DNA of 32,296 nucleotides from positions 1 through 32,296 of the forward strand of contig CABVRO010000031.1 in assembly GCA_902500715.1 (NCBI GenBank), read 5' to 3'. The position numbers and the translations under genes were made by a program. The DNA is from an uncultured Nitrospira sp. Lineage in GTDB: Bacteria > Nitrospirota > Nitrospiria > Nitrospirales > Nitrospiraceae. Within the stretch, counting starts at the first letter, position 1. Every line of letters begins with the position of its first letter. This document shows, piece after piece, positions 10,105 to 17,306 of this stretch. The notes beneath the pieces were generated by a model, which saw only the letters and a program-made list of their open reading frames with translations, did not search any database and had not been told where the DNA came from.

Positions 10105-10590
10105 CTATTGAGCAGGTTGATCAGCCTAGCCTATCCGTGCTTGCGAGCTTCTTCGTTCAAGCCACTCCTAATACAAGCTTCGGCACTGCTTAGCAAGAAA
10201 AGTTTCAGCCCTTCGGAGCATGGCAAACACTGCACGTCTGGGCCGCCTATCCCGGCGTGCCGTTACTTCACCACTCCACAGCAACAGTTGAGTCAGGCCT
10301 TGAACTGGTCATGGCTCAAACGTGTTGACGTGACACAGTATGTCGAGATCACGAGGGGCGAGCCTGCCCGCCTGGCCGTGAGAACACCACGGCCAGGCTC
10401 GTCCCCGCAGCGTATCGGCGATTGCGGTAGAAACGTTCATGAATAATGCGGGCTAGCATCGCGTACTCCGGTTCGTCCCTCTGAGCGTGATCGCCACGTC
10501 CCCGGCGTATTCATTGTCCGTCATGGTTGTCTAACTGCACTTCTCCGCCTTAGCACAAAGCTTTGTAGCGCGACGGCCTGATTGTGTCGT
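10105..10590. other. Stretch without a recognisable gene
   Basis: Nearly 500 bases in which I see no supportable gene on either strand. One open frame covers 10024-10446 on the plus strand, but its composition (Ser, Arg, Leu-rich, no motif) and lack of ribosome site argue against it. The stretch contains a long hairpin at 10355-10406 and sits next to two gene remnants, so it probably consists of decayed DNA. Confidence 0.6.
10355..10406. repeat. Long imperfect hairpin
   Basis: An inner perfect 11-bp stem (GCCTGGCCGTG 10370-10380 with CACGGCCAGGC 10388-10398) has a 7-base loop. Outer arms GGGGCGAGCCTG (10355-10366) and CAGGCTCGTCCCC (10394-10406) pair over 12 bp with one bulged T. The two stems compete for 10394-10398, so either two alternative folds or one stem with an 8-base bulge forms. 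No T-run follows, so it is not a standard terminator. Confidence 0.6.
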
Positions 10591-10704
10591 TCATTGTTTG
10601 CTGCATACAGCTGGGATCCCGCGAGGCCAGAGGCGATCGACCAACACCCGAAACCCATCGGACTTGGCCGCTGGCTCATAGACCCGTTTGACTAAGATCG
10701 CCAT
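10591..10704 (-). pseudogene. DUF488 protein, 5' remnant
   Basis: From ATG 10704 the frame reads [20 protein letters not shown] and then LVDRLWPRG, the characteristic N-terminus of the DUF488 family (normally about 115-120 residues, with LVDRLWPRG as its hallmark). Homology ends right after PRG and a stop follows at 10591, leaving 37 codons. The start lies 8 bases past the stop of the aldo/keto reductase remnant, so the two were once a tight operon. The rest of the gene is missing from the downstream sequence, which points to deletion rather than a point mutation. Confidence 0.7.
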
Positions 10705-10712
10705 GACAGGCG

Positions 10713-11066
10713 CTAAAGACCGATGGTTTCGATCTGTCGAATTTCCTCACCCAACAGCATAAATCGCTCCGACTGTACATCCTCTTGCATGTGTAGAGGA
10801 TTCGTCGTGCCGGTGAGGGGCAATATTCCGACCTGCATGGAAAATCGGAAAATCAACTGGGCGCGGGTGGCGTTGTACCGGGCTGCCGTCGCTCTGATGT
10901 TGGGATCGATGAAGACTTCTCGATTGGCCGTCAGGAGCGAGAAGCCCTGATAGATGATCTGGTGTGTCCGAATACGTCGATCTGCCTGATTCAACGGCTT
11001 CATGGAGACATGCTGACCTGCCTTCCGGCGCGAGTCCCACGCCGATCCATACTCGAGCTGAGCCAC
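10713..11066 (-). pseudogene. Aldo/keto reductase, 3' remnant
   Basis: 117 codons are open, but only about residues 31-117 (from roughly 10976) look like the C-terminal end of an NADPH-dependent aldo/keto reductase: IIYQGFSLLTANREVF, then ARYNATRAQLIFRFSMQVGI, then LPLTGTTNPLHMQEDV, the cofactor-binding end of the barrel. The N-terminal barrel with the Asp-Tyr-Lys-His catalytic residues is absent, and the first 30 codons show no similarity to the family. It cannot be an active reductase. It is followed 8 bases later by the DUF488 remnant. Confidence 0.75.
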
Positions 11067-11100
11067 AGTGTAAGTCGCGTAGCGACGAGTGTGGCCTTTT
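11062..11100 (+). terminator. Possible terminator-like hairpin
   Basis: GCCACA (11062-11067) pairs with TGTGGC (11090-11095), with an inner GTCGC-GTA-GCGAC hairpin (11074-11086) and a following CTTTT. On the plus strand it ends about 20 bases before the promoter at 11121 and could insulate it. No intact plus-strand gene lies upstream, so the function is uncertain. Confidence 0.3.
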
Positions 11101-11120
11101 GCTGAAAACAGCTGCTTCGG

Positions 11121-11148
11121 TTGACTATGAAAAGAACACGACTAAGGT
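11121..11148 (+). promoter_or_regulatory. Sigma70-like promoter for the DUF3015 gene
   Basis: TTGACT (11121-11126), 16-base spacer, TAAGGT (11143-11148). The predicted transcript would have a leader of about 70 bases before ATG 11227. Confidence 0.5.
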
Positions 11149-11226
11149 AAGGATGGCCGCACAGAGATGCAGACACGATGTGCCTTGCCAGCGTGCGGTG
11201 ACGCGCGAGTACAGAAAGGGGATGGG

Positions 11227-11739
11227 ATGAACAAAGGATTGTTAATCGCGTTGACAGGGGTGTTGATGGGTGTTCAGGCCGGCGTGGCCCACGCTGTCAA
11301 TCCGGACAACGGACCCGGATGCGGATTGGGTAAATTGGCCTGGGCAGATTACAAGACGCCGAAGAACATTGCCCCTCAAGTCATGATGGCGACAACGAAC
11401 GGTACGTTCGGGAGTCAAACGTTTGGGATCAGTTTCGGTACGTCCGGCTGTACTAATGACGGGAAGGTGATGGCCGGGCAGCAGACGGACGTGTTTGTCG
11501 CCGGCGCGTTCGAATCCCTCTCTGAGGATATGGCCAGAGGGGGCGGAGAACATCTGGCCGCCCTGGCGACACTCATGGGTGTGCCATCCGAACAGCAGCC
11601 CGCATTTTTTGCGCTCGCTCAGCAGCAGTATGGTGCGCTTGTGGCGGCCGGTGAACTTTCTTCAGTCGCCGTCGTCAAGGCGCTGCAGGAGGCGATGAAA
11701 GAACAGCCGGTACTCGCGCAGGCATCAGGCATCCGCTGA
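11227..11739 (+). CDS. DUF3015 family exported protein
   Basis: 170 residues with a signal peptide (hydrophobic 5-20, cleavage after AHA-VN). The mature N-terminus has GPGCGLGKLAW, and then QVMMATTNGTFGSQTFGISFGTSGC, the conserved block of DUF3015 proteins, small periplasmic proteins of unknown function common in Gram-negative bacteria. Two Cys (GCGLG and SGC) flank that block and could form a disulfide. The C-terminal half is helical and lacks a known motif. The ATG at 11227 follows AAAGGGGATGG, a good ribosome site. It appears monocistronic. Confidence 0.88.
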   Translation: MNKGLLIALTGVLMGVQAGVAHAVNPDNGPGCGLGKLAWADYKTPKNIAPQVMMATTNGTFGSQTFGISFGTSGCTNDGKVMAGQQTDVFVAGAFESLSEDMARGGGEHLAALATLMGVPSEQQPAFFALAQQQYGALVAAGELSSVAVVKALQEAMKEQPVLAQASGIR

Positions 11740-11968
11740 GCGGGTTCCCGTCGGTTTTTCCTGGAGAGGATCGCTGAAATTTGTGCGGCTGGTGGGCGGA
11801 TGGACGTGCTGTCCCTCCGCTGCCGGCCGTGCCTCAGGCCGCTCAAGCCCTCAGGTATTCCCTTCTCTTCATCGGTGCGGCTCACGTCTTCGGGAGGCGG
11901 TGTGCGCCTTGGGGATCCTCCTTCCCACCTCCGGCGAGACACACCGGCTTGAAGCGCTTAGCTTAACG

Positions 11969-11986
11969 GGAGGATAATTGTCCTCC
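11969..11986 (+). promoter_or_regulatory. Palindrome covering the ribosome-site-like GGAGGA before the kinase gene
   Basis: GGAGGATAATTGTCCTCC is an 18-base near-perfect palindrome (one G-T) one base ahead of the ATG at 11988. Its first arm is the only Shine-Dalgarno-like sequence, but it is 14 bases from the ATG, further than usual. In RNA the arms would pair and mask it; in DNA it could be an operator. Function is inferred. Confidence 0.4.
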
Positions 11987-11987
11987 G

Positions 11988-13154
11988 ATGACCCAGCCAT
12001 CCCACAGACTGCTGCTTCTAACCATCGTCGTCCTCGGAATCGGCCTCTACAGCCTTGATCTCTATCTTCCATTAGGTATCGGCAACGGGGTGTTGTACGG
12101 AGGTCTGGTGGTGTTGTCGCTGCCATTTCCGGATCGCAAGATTCCCATTCTTGTTGCCGGCGCCTGCTCCGTCCTGGCCATTTCGGATGTTTTTCTGGGG
12201 GTCACGTTGCCCAATGTCCCGTTGTGGATGGGATTCAGTAACCGGCTGTTTAGTCTGACGGCGATCTGGTTTCCCGTCGTCTATGCCTTCCAGCGTCGGA
12301 AAATCGAAGAGGCCCTCCGCCATGCTCATAGCGAGCTGGAGGTTCGCGTGGAGGAACGCACGCGCGAGTTGGCGCTGGTGAATCAAGCACTGGTTGAGGA
12401 GATCCACGAACGAATGGAGACAGAGCGATCACTCAGGGAGAGCGAACGCTCGTTGAAGGTGAGTCAAGAGGAGTTGCAGCAGAGTCGCGAGGAACTGCGG
12501 GGGCTGGCCGGCCAACTCTTGACCGCTCAGGAAGAAGAGCGCCGCCGGATTGCGCGTGACCTGCACGATGACGTGAACCAGCGATTGGCGATGTTGGCGA
12601 TGGACCTGCGTCGGATTGAAAAGGGGGACACGGCAGACCCGGCGGCCGTGTCGAGCATGGTCCGATCGATCACCGGCCGGCTGACGGCGGTGTCGGATGA
12701 TGTCCGCCAGATGGCCTACCGATTTCATCCTTCCATCCTGGACGACCTTGGGCTGACGAAAGCCGTGCGCCGGTTGGTGGACGATTTCTCCGCCAGCACC
12801 GGGGTTCAGGCGGTGTATGTCTATCATGATCCGGTGACACCTGTTCCCACCGACCTGGCAACCTGTGTGTACCGGATCGCGCAGGAAAGTCTCAATAACG
12901 TGGCGCGTCACGCCGGGGCCTCGGAGGTCGAAGTCGAATTGATTTGCGATGAAGGGAGGGTTACTCTTTCGATCCGCGACAACGGAGTCGGGTTCGATCC
13001 GCAGCAGGTGTCGCAGGTGCGGGGTCGATTGGGTGTGCTCAGCATGAAAGAGCGGGTGCGTTTGGTGCGGGGAACTTTGGATGTGACGACGGCGCCCGGG
13101 CGCGGGACGCACATTGAGGTGGATGTGCCGCTGGCAGGGAATGCGCATGTCTAA
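11988..13154 (+). CDS. Membrane histidine kinase, NarL-type (HisKA_3)
   Basis: 388 residues. The N-terminal ~100 residues hold several hydrophobic helices (about 8-25, 34-47, 52-70, 85-101) with no periplasmic sensor domain, followed by a coiled coil (105-180). The dimerisation/phosphotransfer region EEERRRIARDLHDDVNQRLA has the phospho-acceptor His193 in the DLHDD context typical of HisKA_3 kinases. The ATPase domain has YRIAQESLNNVARHA (N box), DNGVGFD and GRLGVLSMKER with GRGT near the end. It phosphorylates the response regulator encoded next, whose start overlaps its last 8 bases (ATG 13147, stop 13152-13154), indicating translational coupling. The stimulus is unknown; the multi-helix N-terminus suggests a membrane-embedded signal. 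Confidence 0.9.
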   Translation: MTQPSHRLLLLTIVVLGIGLYSLDLYLPLGIGNGVLYGGLVVLSLPFPDRKIPILVAGACSVLAISDVFLGVTLPNVPLWMGFSNRLFSLTAIWFPVVYAFQRRKIEEALRHAHSELEVRVEERTRELALVNQALVEEIHERMETERSLRESERSLKVSQEELQQSREELRGLAGQLLTAQEEERRRIARDLHDDVNQRLAMLAMDLRRIEKGDTADPAAVSSMVRSITGRLTAVSDDVRQMAYRFHPSILDDLGLTKAVRRLVDDFSASTGVQAVYVYHDPVTPVPTDLATCVYRIAQESLNNVARHAGASEVEVELICDEGRVTLSIRDNGVGFDPQQVSQVRGRLGVLSMKERVRLVRGTLDVTTAPGRGTHIEVDVPLAGNAHV

Positions 13155-13791
13155 ACCGCGTGTGTTGCTGGCGGACGATCATTCGCTGGTGCTCGAAGGG
13201 TTTCGCCGCATTCTCGACGATCAATGCGACCTGGTGGGGATGGTCGAGGACGGACGGGCGCTTCTTGAGGCGGCACAACGGGTCCAGCCCGACATTGTGA
13301 TTCTCGATGTGTCGATGCCGCTCCTGAACGGCATCGATGCGGCTACACAGCTAAAAAAATCGCATCCGTCCATCAAGGTGATCTTTGTCACCATGCATGC
13401 CGATGCGGACTATGTCCGGTCGGCGTTTGAGGCCGGGGCCTCAGGCTATCTCCTGAAACGATCGGCGGTCGATGAACTGGAGCAGGCGATTCGAGCGGTG
13501 TGGGCCGGGCATACCTACATCACCCCGTTGATTGCGAAGGGTCTGCTCGACGTGCTGATGACGGTTGGCCCGGGGCAGTCACCGCAGAAAAAAACACTGA
13601 CGTTCCGTCAGCGTGAAGTATTGCAATTGCTGGCCGAGGGCCGAACGGTCAAGGATATAGCCATTCGCCTTAAGATTTCGACCCGGACCGTCGAGTTTCA
13701 CAAAGCGCAGATCATGGAGCAGCTCAAGCTCCGCACCACAGCGGAGTTGATCAAGTATGCGCTCACGCATGGGATTGTAGCCCCTTCCTAA
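13147..13791 (+). CDS. Response regulator, NarL/FixJ family
   Basis: 214 residues. Receiver domain 1-120: acidic pair Asp10-Asp11, phospho-acceptor Asp54 in IVILDVSMP, Thr in FVTMHAD and Lys in YLLKRS. A LuxR-type helix-turn-helix follows (LTFRQREVLQLLAEGRTVKDIAIRLKISTRTVEFHKAQIMEQL), so it binds DNA when phosphorylated by the overlapping kinase. Start ATG 13147 is preferred over ATG 13141 because AGGGA lies 6 bases before it. Target genes are not evident here. Confidence 0.92.
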   Translation: MSKPRVLLADDHSLVLEGFRRILDDQCDLVGMVEDGRALLEAAQRVQPDIVILDVSMPLLNGIDAATQLKKSHPSIKVIFVTMHADADYVRSAFEAGASGYLLKRSAVDELEQAIRAVWAGHTYITPLIAKGLLDVLMTVGPGQSPQKKTLTFRQREVLQLLAEGRTVKDIAIRLKISTRTVEFHKAQIMEQLKLRTTAELIKYALTHGIVAPS

Positions 13792-13948
13792 CGTTTTCCT
13801 GCTGTATCCACGAGCCATCCGCCCGAGGGCTCTCCGTATCGGGACCTCGTAATCTTCCTCTCGAGACTGTCAGGCCTTACGAGTTCCGCATTCTTCGGGG
13901 CTGTTCTATGAAGAACCGCTCGATGTGCCGAGCCAGGCGGGAGGACGT

Positions 13949-14194
13949 ATGCGCACCGGAGACCGAGAAGCAGGAGGCGAAGGATCGCCAGAATTCTTCG
14001 GTTGCCCGGTGGTATTCCGTTGTCGCTTCTGTGAGCGGGTCTGGCTGGCCGGACGGCAGGACGGTTCAGGCGCCACCTGGCAGGATGAATCCGCTGTGCT
14101 GCAGGCCCAGGGGTTCGGCCAAGAAGACGCCTGGTGGTTCCATACCTGCTGTGAACATTGTCAGCCCACCGAGCACCCCTCCGATTTTGCGTAG
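13949..14194 (+). CDS. Small zinc-ribbon protein (probable)
   Basis: 81 residues from ATG 13949, which has GGGAGG 4 bases upstream; a GTG at 13925 is possible. Cys25-x2-Cys28 (CRFC) and Cys68-x2-Cys71 (CEHC) are separated by 39 residues with two Trp-rich stretches, as in a zinc ribbon with a long insert. I know no named family for it. It sits just before a broken ZIP transporter; a link to zinc handling is speculative. Short length and lack of a family match limit confidence. Confidence 0.5.
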   Translation: MRTGDREAGGEGSPEFFGCPVVFRCRFCERVWLAGRQDGSGATWQDESAVLQAQGFGQEDAWWFHTCCEHCQPTEHPSDFA

Positions 14195-14202
14195 CCTCGC
14201 GC

Positions 14203-14952
14203 CGATCTCCTCACAACGATCTTTCTTCCCTCGTCGCCGGTCTCATTCCGGTCTATCTCGGCATCCTTGCGGCCCTGTTTTTAGGCAAGGGGTTACTGCG
14301 GACTTGGGAGGCTGGCTGATCGGCGTAGTGAACGGTGTCTTGGTGTACCTCTTTTTCGATCTCATGCGCGAGGCGACTGAGCAGACCGGCGCACGTGATA
14401 TGGTGTCGAGGGTGGTGTTTCTCGGGAGTCTGGGGGTGAGTTTCGTTGGATTAGTGGCGTTAGAATCAAGCCGGGTCTTCGGCGGGCGCTCAGGAAACCG
14501 CAGGCTGTCTCTGCCCTACATGATTGCGGTGGGGATGGGATTGCATAATCTCGGTGAGGGACTGGCCATCGGCGCCAGCTACGCCAGCGGTGAATTTCCC
14601 CTCAGCGCGTTATTGGTGGCGGGTTTCGGTCTGCACAACGGCACAGAGGGATTCGGCATTGTGGGCGCGGCGGGCCGCCGATGTCGTGGCGTGATGTCTT
14701 GCTGCTGGGATTGATCGCCGGGGTGCCGCTTGTGTCGGGACATTTCTCAGCGGACAAGGAGTGTCTCCCTCTTTCTCCATCTGCTTTTATGCGCTGGCAG
14801 TCGGTTCCTTGCTCTATGTGGTGCTCTCCTTGACGGTGCTGTGGTACACGGCGACGCGCCGGGTGCAGGCGGCGGCCGGGATGTTTGCCGGCATCAGTCT
14901 CATGTATGTCACTGCGATGGTACTGACTCTGGTCGGCGGCGTTCGCAGCTGA
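14203..14952 (+). pseudogene. ZIP-family metal transporter, multiply frameshifted
   Basis: Pieces of a ZIP (GufA-like) divalent-metal permease lie in order but in changing frames. The first helix (SSLVAGLIPVYLGILAALFL, from 14224) is in one frame and meets a stop at 14317. The core continues in a second frame: GVLVYLFFDLMREA, then IAVGMGLHNLGEGLAIGASY, and GLHNGTEGFGIVG, carrying the metal-binding HNxxEG and HNxTEG motifs. Around 14670 it shifts again (MSWRDVLLLGLIAGVPL), and near 14755 once more into SICFYALAVGSLLYVV and the last helix, ending at 14952. At least three frameshifts exclude a functional protein as read. Neighbouring genes are intact, which argues against general sequencing error. 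No start codon with a ribosome site is visible. Confidence 0.8.
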
Positions 14953-15097
14953 CGGCTCTTTCCCTCCGCAGTCTCCTTCCGGTCTGGTTGATGTGCATAA
15001 CCCCCGCTCACCGTTCGTGCTGTTCACGGCGCGCGTTCATGGCACGAATCGATGGTCTGATCACGGGGCTGGCGTGCGGGGCTGGCCGTTGCTTCAA

Positions 15098-15127
15098 TTG
15101 ACCCCGCGACGCTCGGTTGTGTATAAA
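15098..15127 (+). promoter_or_regulatory. Sigma70-like promoter for the polyamine cluster
   Basis: TTGACC (15098-15103), 18-base spacer, TATAAA (15122-15127). The predicted start is near 15134, giving a leader of about 40 bases before ATG 15174. Confidence 0.65.
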
Positions 15128-15173
15128 ATGACCTGCTCGATCAGACGGCTGATTTTTTCGGGAGGCTCTCATC

Positions 15174-16277
15174 ATGGCGGGACGGGAATTTCACGACGGT
15201 GCCACGGATGGCTTGGAGGCGCTCGAGCCTCTCGACCCCGAGAAGATTCATTCCTTTTCGGAACTGCTGGAGGCGATGCGGAAGACGGCCTTCGGCGGCC
15301 GACGGCTGGGCGAAGCGTACGAAACACTCGCCGCGATGATCGAGGATTCCGATTGCAAGGTGGTGCTGACCCTCTCCGGCGCCATGACCATCGCGAAGAT
15401 GGGCAAAATCATCAGCACGATGATCGACCGTGGCATGGTGCAGGCCATTATCTCGACCGGCGCGCTGGTCGCGCATGGCCTGAGCGAATCGGTGGGCAAG
15501 CTTCACTACCGCCACGAGGCGTCCCATAGCGACGAGGAGTTATTCCAGAAGGGCTACAACCGCGTCTATGACACCCTGGAAATGGAGTCCAACCTCAATT
15601 ACGTCGAGCATGTCGTCTCATTGACATTGAAACGTATCAACACCGAGCAACCCCTTTCCTCGCATCTCCTGACTCGGGAACTGGGCAAGACGCTGGCGGA
15701 AGAATTTGAGGGCCCCGGTATCCTCAAGAGCGCCTATCTGAAAAAGGTGCCGGTGTATATTCCTGCGTTTACCGATTCCGAGATGGGGCTGGATGTCGGT
15801 ACCTGGGCGATGGGCAAGCGGATGGATCAGGCCCGCAGCCAGGTGAAGGAAGGTGGGGACATGGCGGTCTTGCGCGCGCTCCACCAGACCTGTCCGGACT
15901 TCAACCCCTATCTCGACCTCAATCACTATGCGGAAGAAATTCTGGGCTCCACACGCCTCGGCATTTTCACTATCGGCGGCGGGGTGCCGCGCAACTGGGC
16001 GCAGCAGGTGGCGCCGTATATCGAGATCAGCAACACGCGTCTGGGCCTTAACGTTCAACCGCCACGCTTTCATTACGGTGTGCGAATCTGTCCCGAGCCG
16101 GATTACTGGGGCGGCTTGAGCGGCTGCACGTATCAGGAGGGCATCTCCTGGGGCAAGTTCGTGCCCCCGGCCGAGGGTGGACGGTTCGCCGAAGTGCTCA
16201 GCGACGCCACGCTGGTGTGGCCGCTGCTCATGGTCGGCTTGTTGGAGCGTATCCCCGCCAAGAGTGTCCCGGCATGA
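15174..16277 (+). CDS. Deoxyhypusine-synthase-like polyamine enzyme
   Basis: 367-residue cytoplasmic protein of the deoxyhypusine synthase fold. Family blocks: LTLSGAMTIAKMG (~66-77), IISTGALVAHGLSESVG (NAD-binding), IFTIGGGVPRNW, and EGISWGKF with Lys328, equivalent to the catalytic Lys that forms an enzyme-aminobutyl intermediate in human DHS. SDATLVWPLL closes the NAD site. In eukaryotes and archaea the enzyme modifies eIF5A, which bacteria lack, so the bacterial homologue must use another acceptor. By analogy with plant homospermidine synthase, which evolved from DHS, a small amine such as putrescine is the likely acceptor. Adjacent arginine decarboxylase and agmatinase genes support this. 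GGGAGG ribosome site before ATG 15174. It overlaps the next gene by 4 bases (ATGA). Confidence 0.88.
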   Translation: MAGREFHDGATDGLEALEPLDPEKIHSFSELLEAMRKTAFGGRRLGEAYETLAAMIEDSDCKVVLTLSGAMTIAKMGKIISTMIDRGMVQAIISTGALVAHGLSESVGKLHYRHEASHSDEELFQKGYNRVYDTLEMESNLNYVEHVVSLTLKRINTEQPLSSHLLTRELGKTLAEEFEGPGILKSAYLKKVPVYIPAFTDSEMGLDVGTWAMGKRMDQARSQVKEGGDMAVLRALHQTCPDFNPYLDLNHYAEEILGSTRLGIFTIGGGVPRNWAQQVAPYIEISNTRLGLNVQPPRFHYGVRICPEPDYWGGLSGCTYQEGISWGKFVPPAEGGRFAEVLSDATLVWPLLMVGLLERIPAKSVPA

Positions 16278-16927
16278 CCCCCGTGACTGCGTGGCTGCTT
16301 CGGGCCGGGACGTCGTGTTTCCTGCTCTTGCTTGTCGCCGGAGCGGCTCTGGCTGCGAGTGCGCCGGCGGTCGATCATCGTATGCGGGGCAAGGCGGATG
16401 CGCCGGTGACGCTGATCGAGTATTCAGACTTCACGTGCGGGTACTGCCTCAAGTTTTTCAAAGAAACCTGGCCCAAGATTCAGGCGCGGTATGTCGACAC
16501 CGGCAAGGTGCGGTTTCTCTACAAGGATTATCCCCGCGCAGATCAGGGGCCAGGGGTCACCGCTGCGCTCGCCGCTCGTTGCGCCGGCGATCAGGGAACC
16601 TATTGGCCGATGCATGACCGATTGTTCGCGGCAGACGGGCGGTTGGATGTGGACAGTTACTCCCAACATGCCAAGGCGATCGGACTCGACCAATCGCAAT
16701 TCCGGCAATGTTTGCGTGATGCTCCGCATATGCAGGCGATCTTTCACGACCGGGATGAAGCGAATTCCTGGGGATTTCACGGCACGCCCGGCTTCGTCCT
16801 GATGCGCACGGCGCAGCAGCCGACGACCAAGAATCCGGCTATTGCGATTCCCGGCGCGTTCCCTTTTGAGGCCTTCGAGGAAGAAATTGAGAAGCTGCTC
16901 GCGCCGGCGGGGGCGAAACAGAAATAA
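16274..16927 (+). CDS. DsbA-family thiol-disulfide protein, exported
   Basis: 217 residues from ATG 16274, whose ATGA overlaps the stop of the preceding gene. A signal peptide (hydrophobic 12-28, ALA-AS cleavage) sends it to the periplasm. The thioredoxin-like domain has active site CGYC (in DFTCGYCLKFF) and the cis-Pro loop GTPGFVL near residue 175. The inserted helical domain and length match DsbA/DsbG-like Thioredoxin_4 proteins. It oxidises or isomerises disulfides in exported proteins. Its place inside a polyamine cluster is unusual and has no obvious functional link. Confidence 0.85.
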   Translation: MTPVTAWLLRAGTSCFLLLLVAGAALAASAPAVDHRMRGKADAPVTLIEYSDFTCGYCLKFFKETWPKIQARYVDTGKVRFLYKDYPRADQGPGVTAALAARCAGDQGTYWPMHDRLFAADGRLDVDSYSQHAKAIGLDQSQFRQCLRDAPHMQAIFHDRDEANSWGFHGTPGFVLMRTAQQPTTKNPAIAIPGAFPFEAFEEEIEKLLAPAGAKQK

Positions 16928-16999
16928 TGTTTCTCATGCGGAAGAAAGCCAGGACTGTGACGAGACTCATCGTTTAGCCAGGAAAGAGGAAACTGCACT

Positions 17000-17278
17000 A
17001 TGGCGTCGAAACAAGCCTTTTGGTCTGTGCCTGCGAAGGATGGAGAGCCCGATTTATGGGTGTGCATGTCCTGTTTGAGCGAGGCGTTTTGCCGGAAGGT
17101 GCCCATGCCGGCCTGTCCGACGTGCCACGGCGTGTCGACCTATGAAGCCTTTACCTTGGCGGCGGTTCAGGATTGGGGAACCGAGGAATTAATCGCCAAG
17201 GCGGTGGCGGCTCGGCGCGATGCGGAGGCGATCAGCGCCGCAGCCCCCGCACCACCGCCACTGGAATCCGTGCCGTAG
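17000..17278 (+). CDS. Small zinc-ribbon protein of unknown function
   Basis: 92 residues; ATG 17000 follows AGAGGAAA. Cys22/Cys25 (CMSC), Cys31 and Cys39/Cys42 (CPTC) form a zinc-ribbon-type cluster, followed by a helical segment and an Ala/Pro-rich tail. It has no signal peptide. It lies 72 bases after the DsbA-like gene and 28 before the aldehyde dehydrogenase start on the same strand, so it is probably co-transcribed. Confidence 0.7.
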   Translation: MASKQAFWSVPAKDGEPDLWVCMSCLSEAFCRKVPMPACPTCHGVSTYEAFTLAAVQDWGTEELIAKAVAARRDAEAISAAAPAPPPLESVP

Positions 17279-17306
17279 CGATTCTCCCTCTCCTGGAGTA
17301 AGTCCG

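Noticed and set aside
10024..10446. 140-codon open frame on the plus strand in the decayed stretch
   Set aside because: No ribosome site, no motif, composition unlike coding sequence nearby.
11729..11757. Hairpin and T-run after the DUF3015 stop codon
   Set aside because: The stem CCGC-TGA-GCGG is only 4 bp and the spacing to the T-run is irregular; not a convincing terminator.
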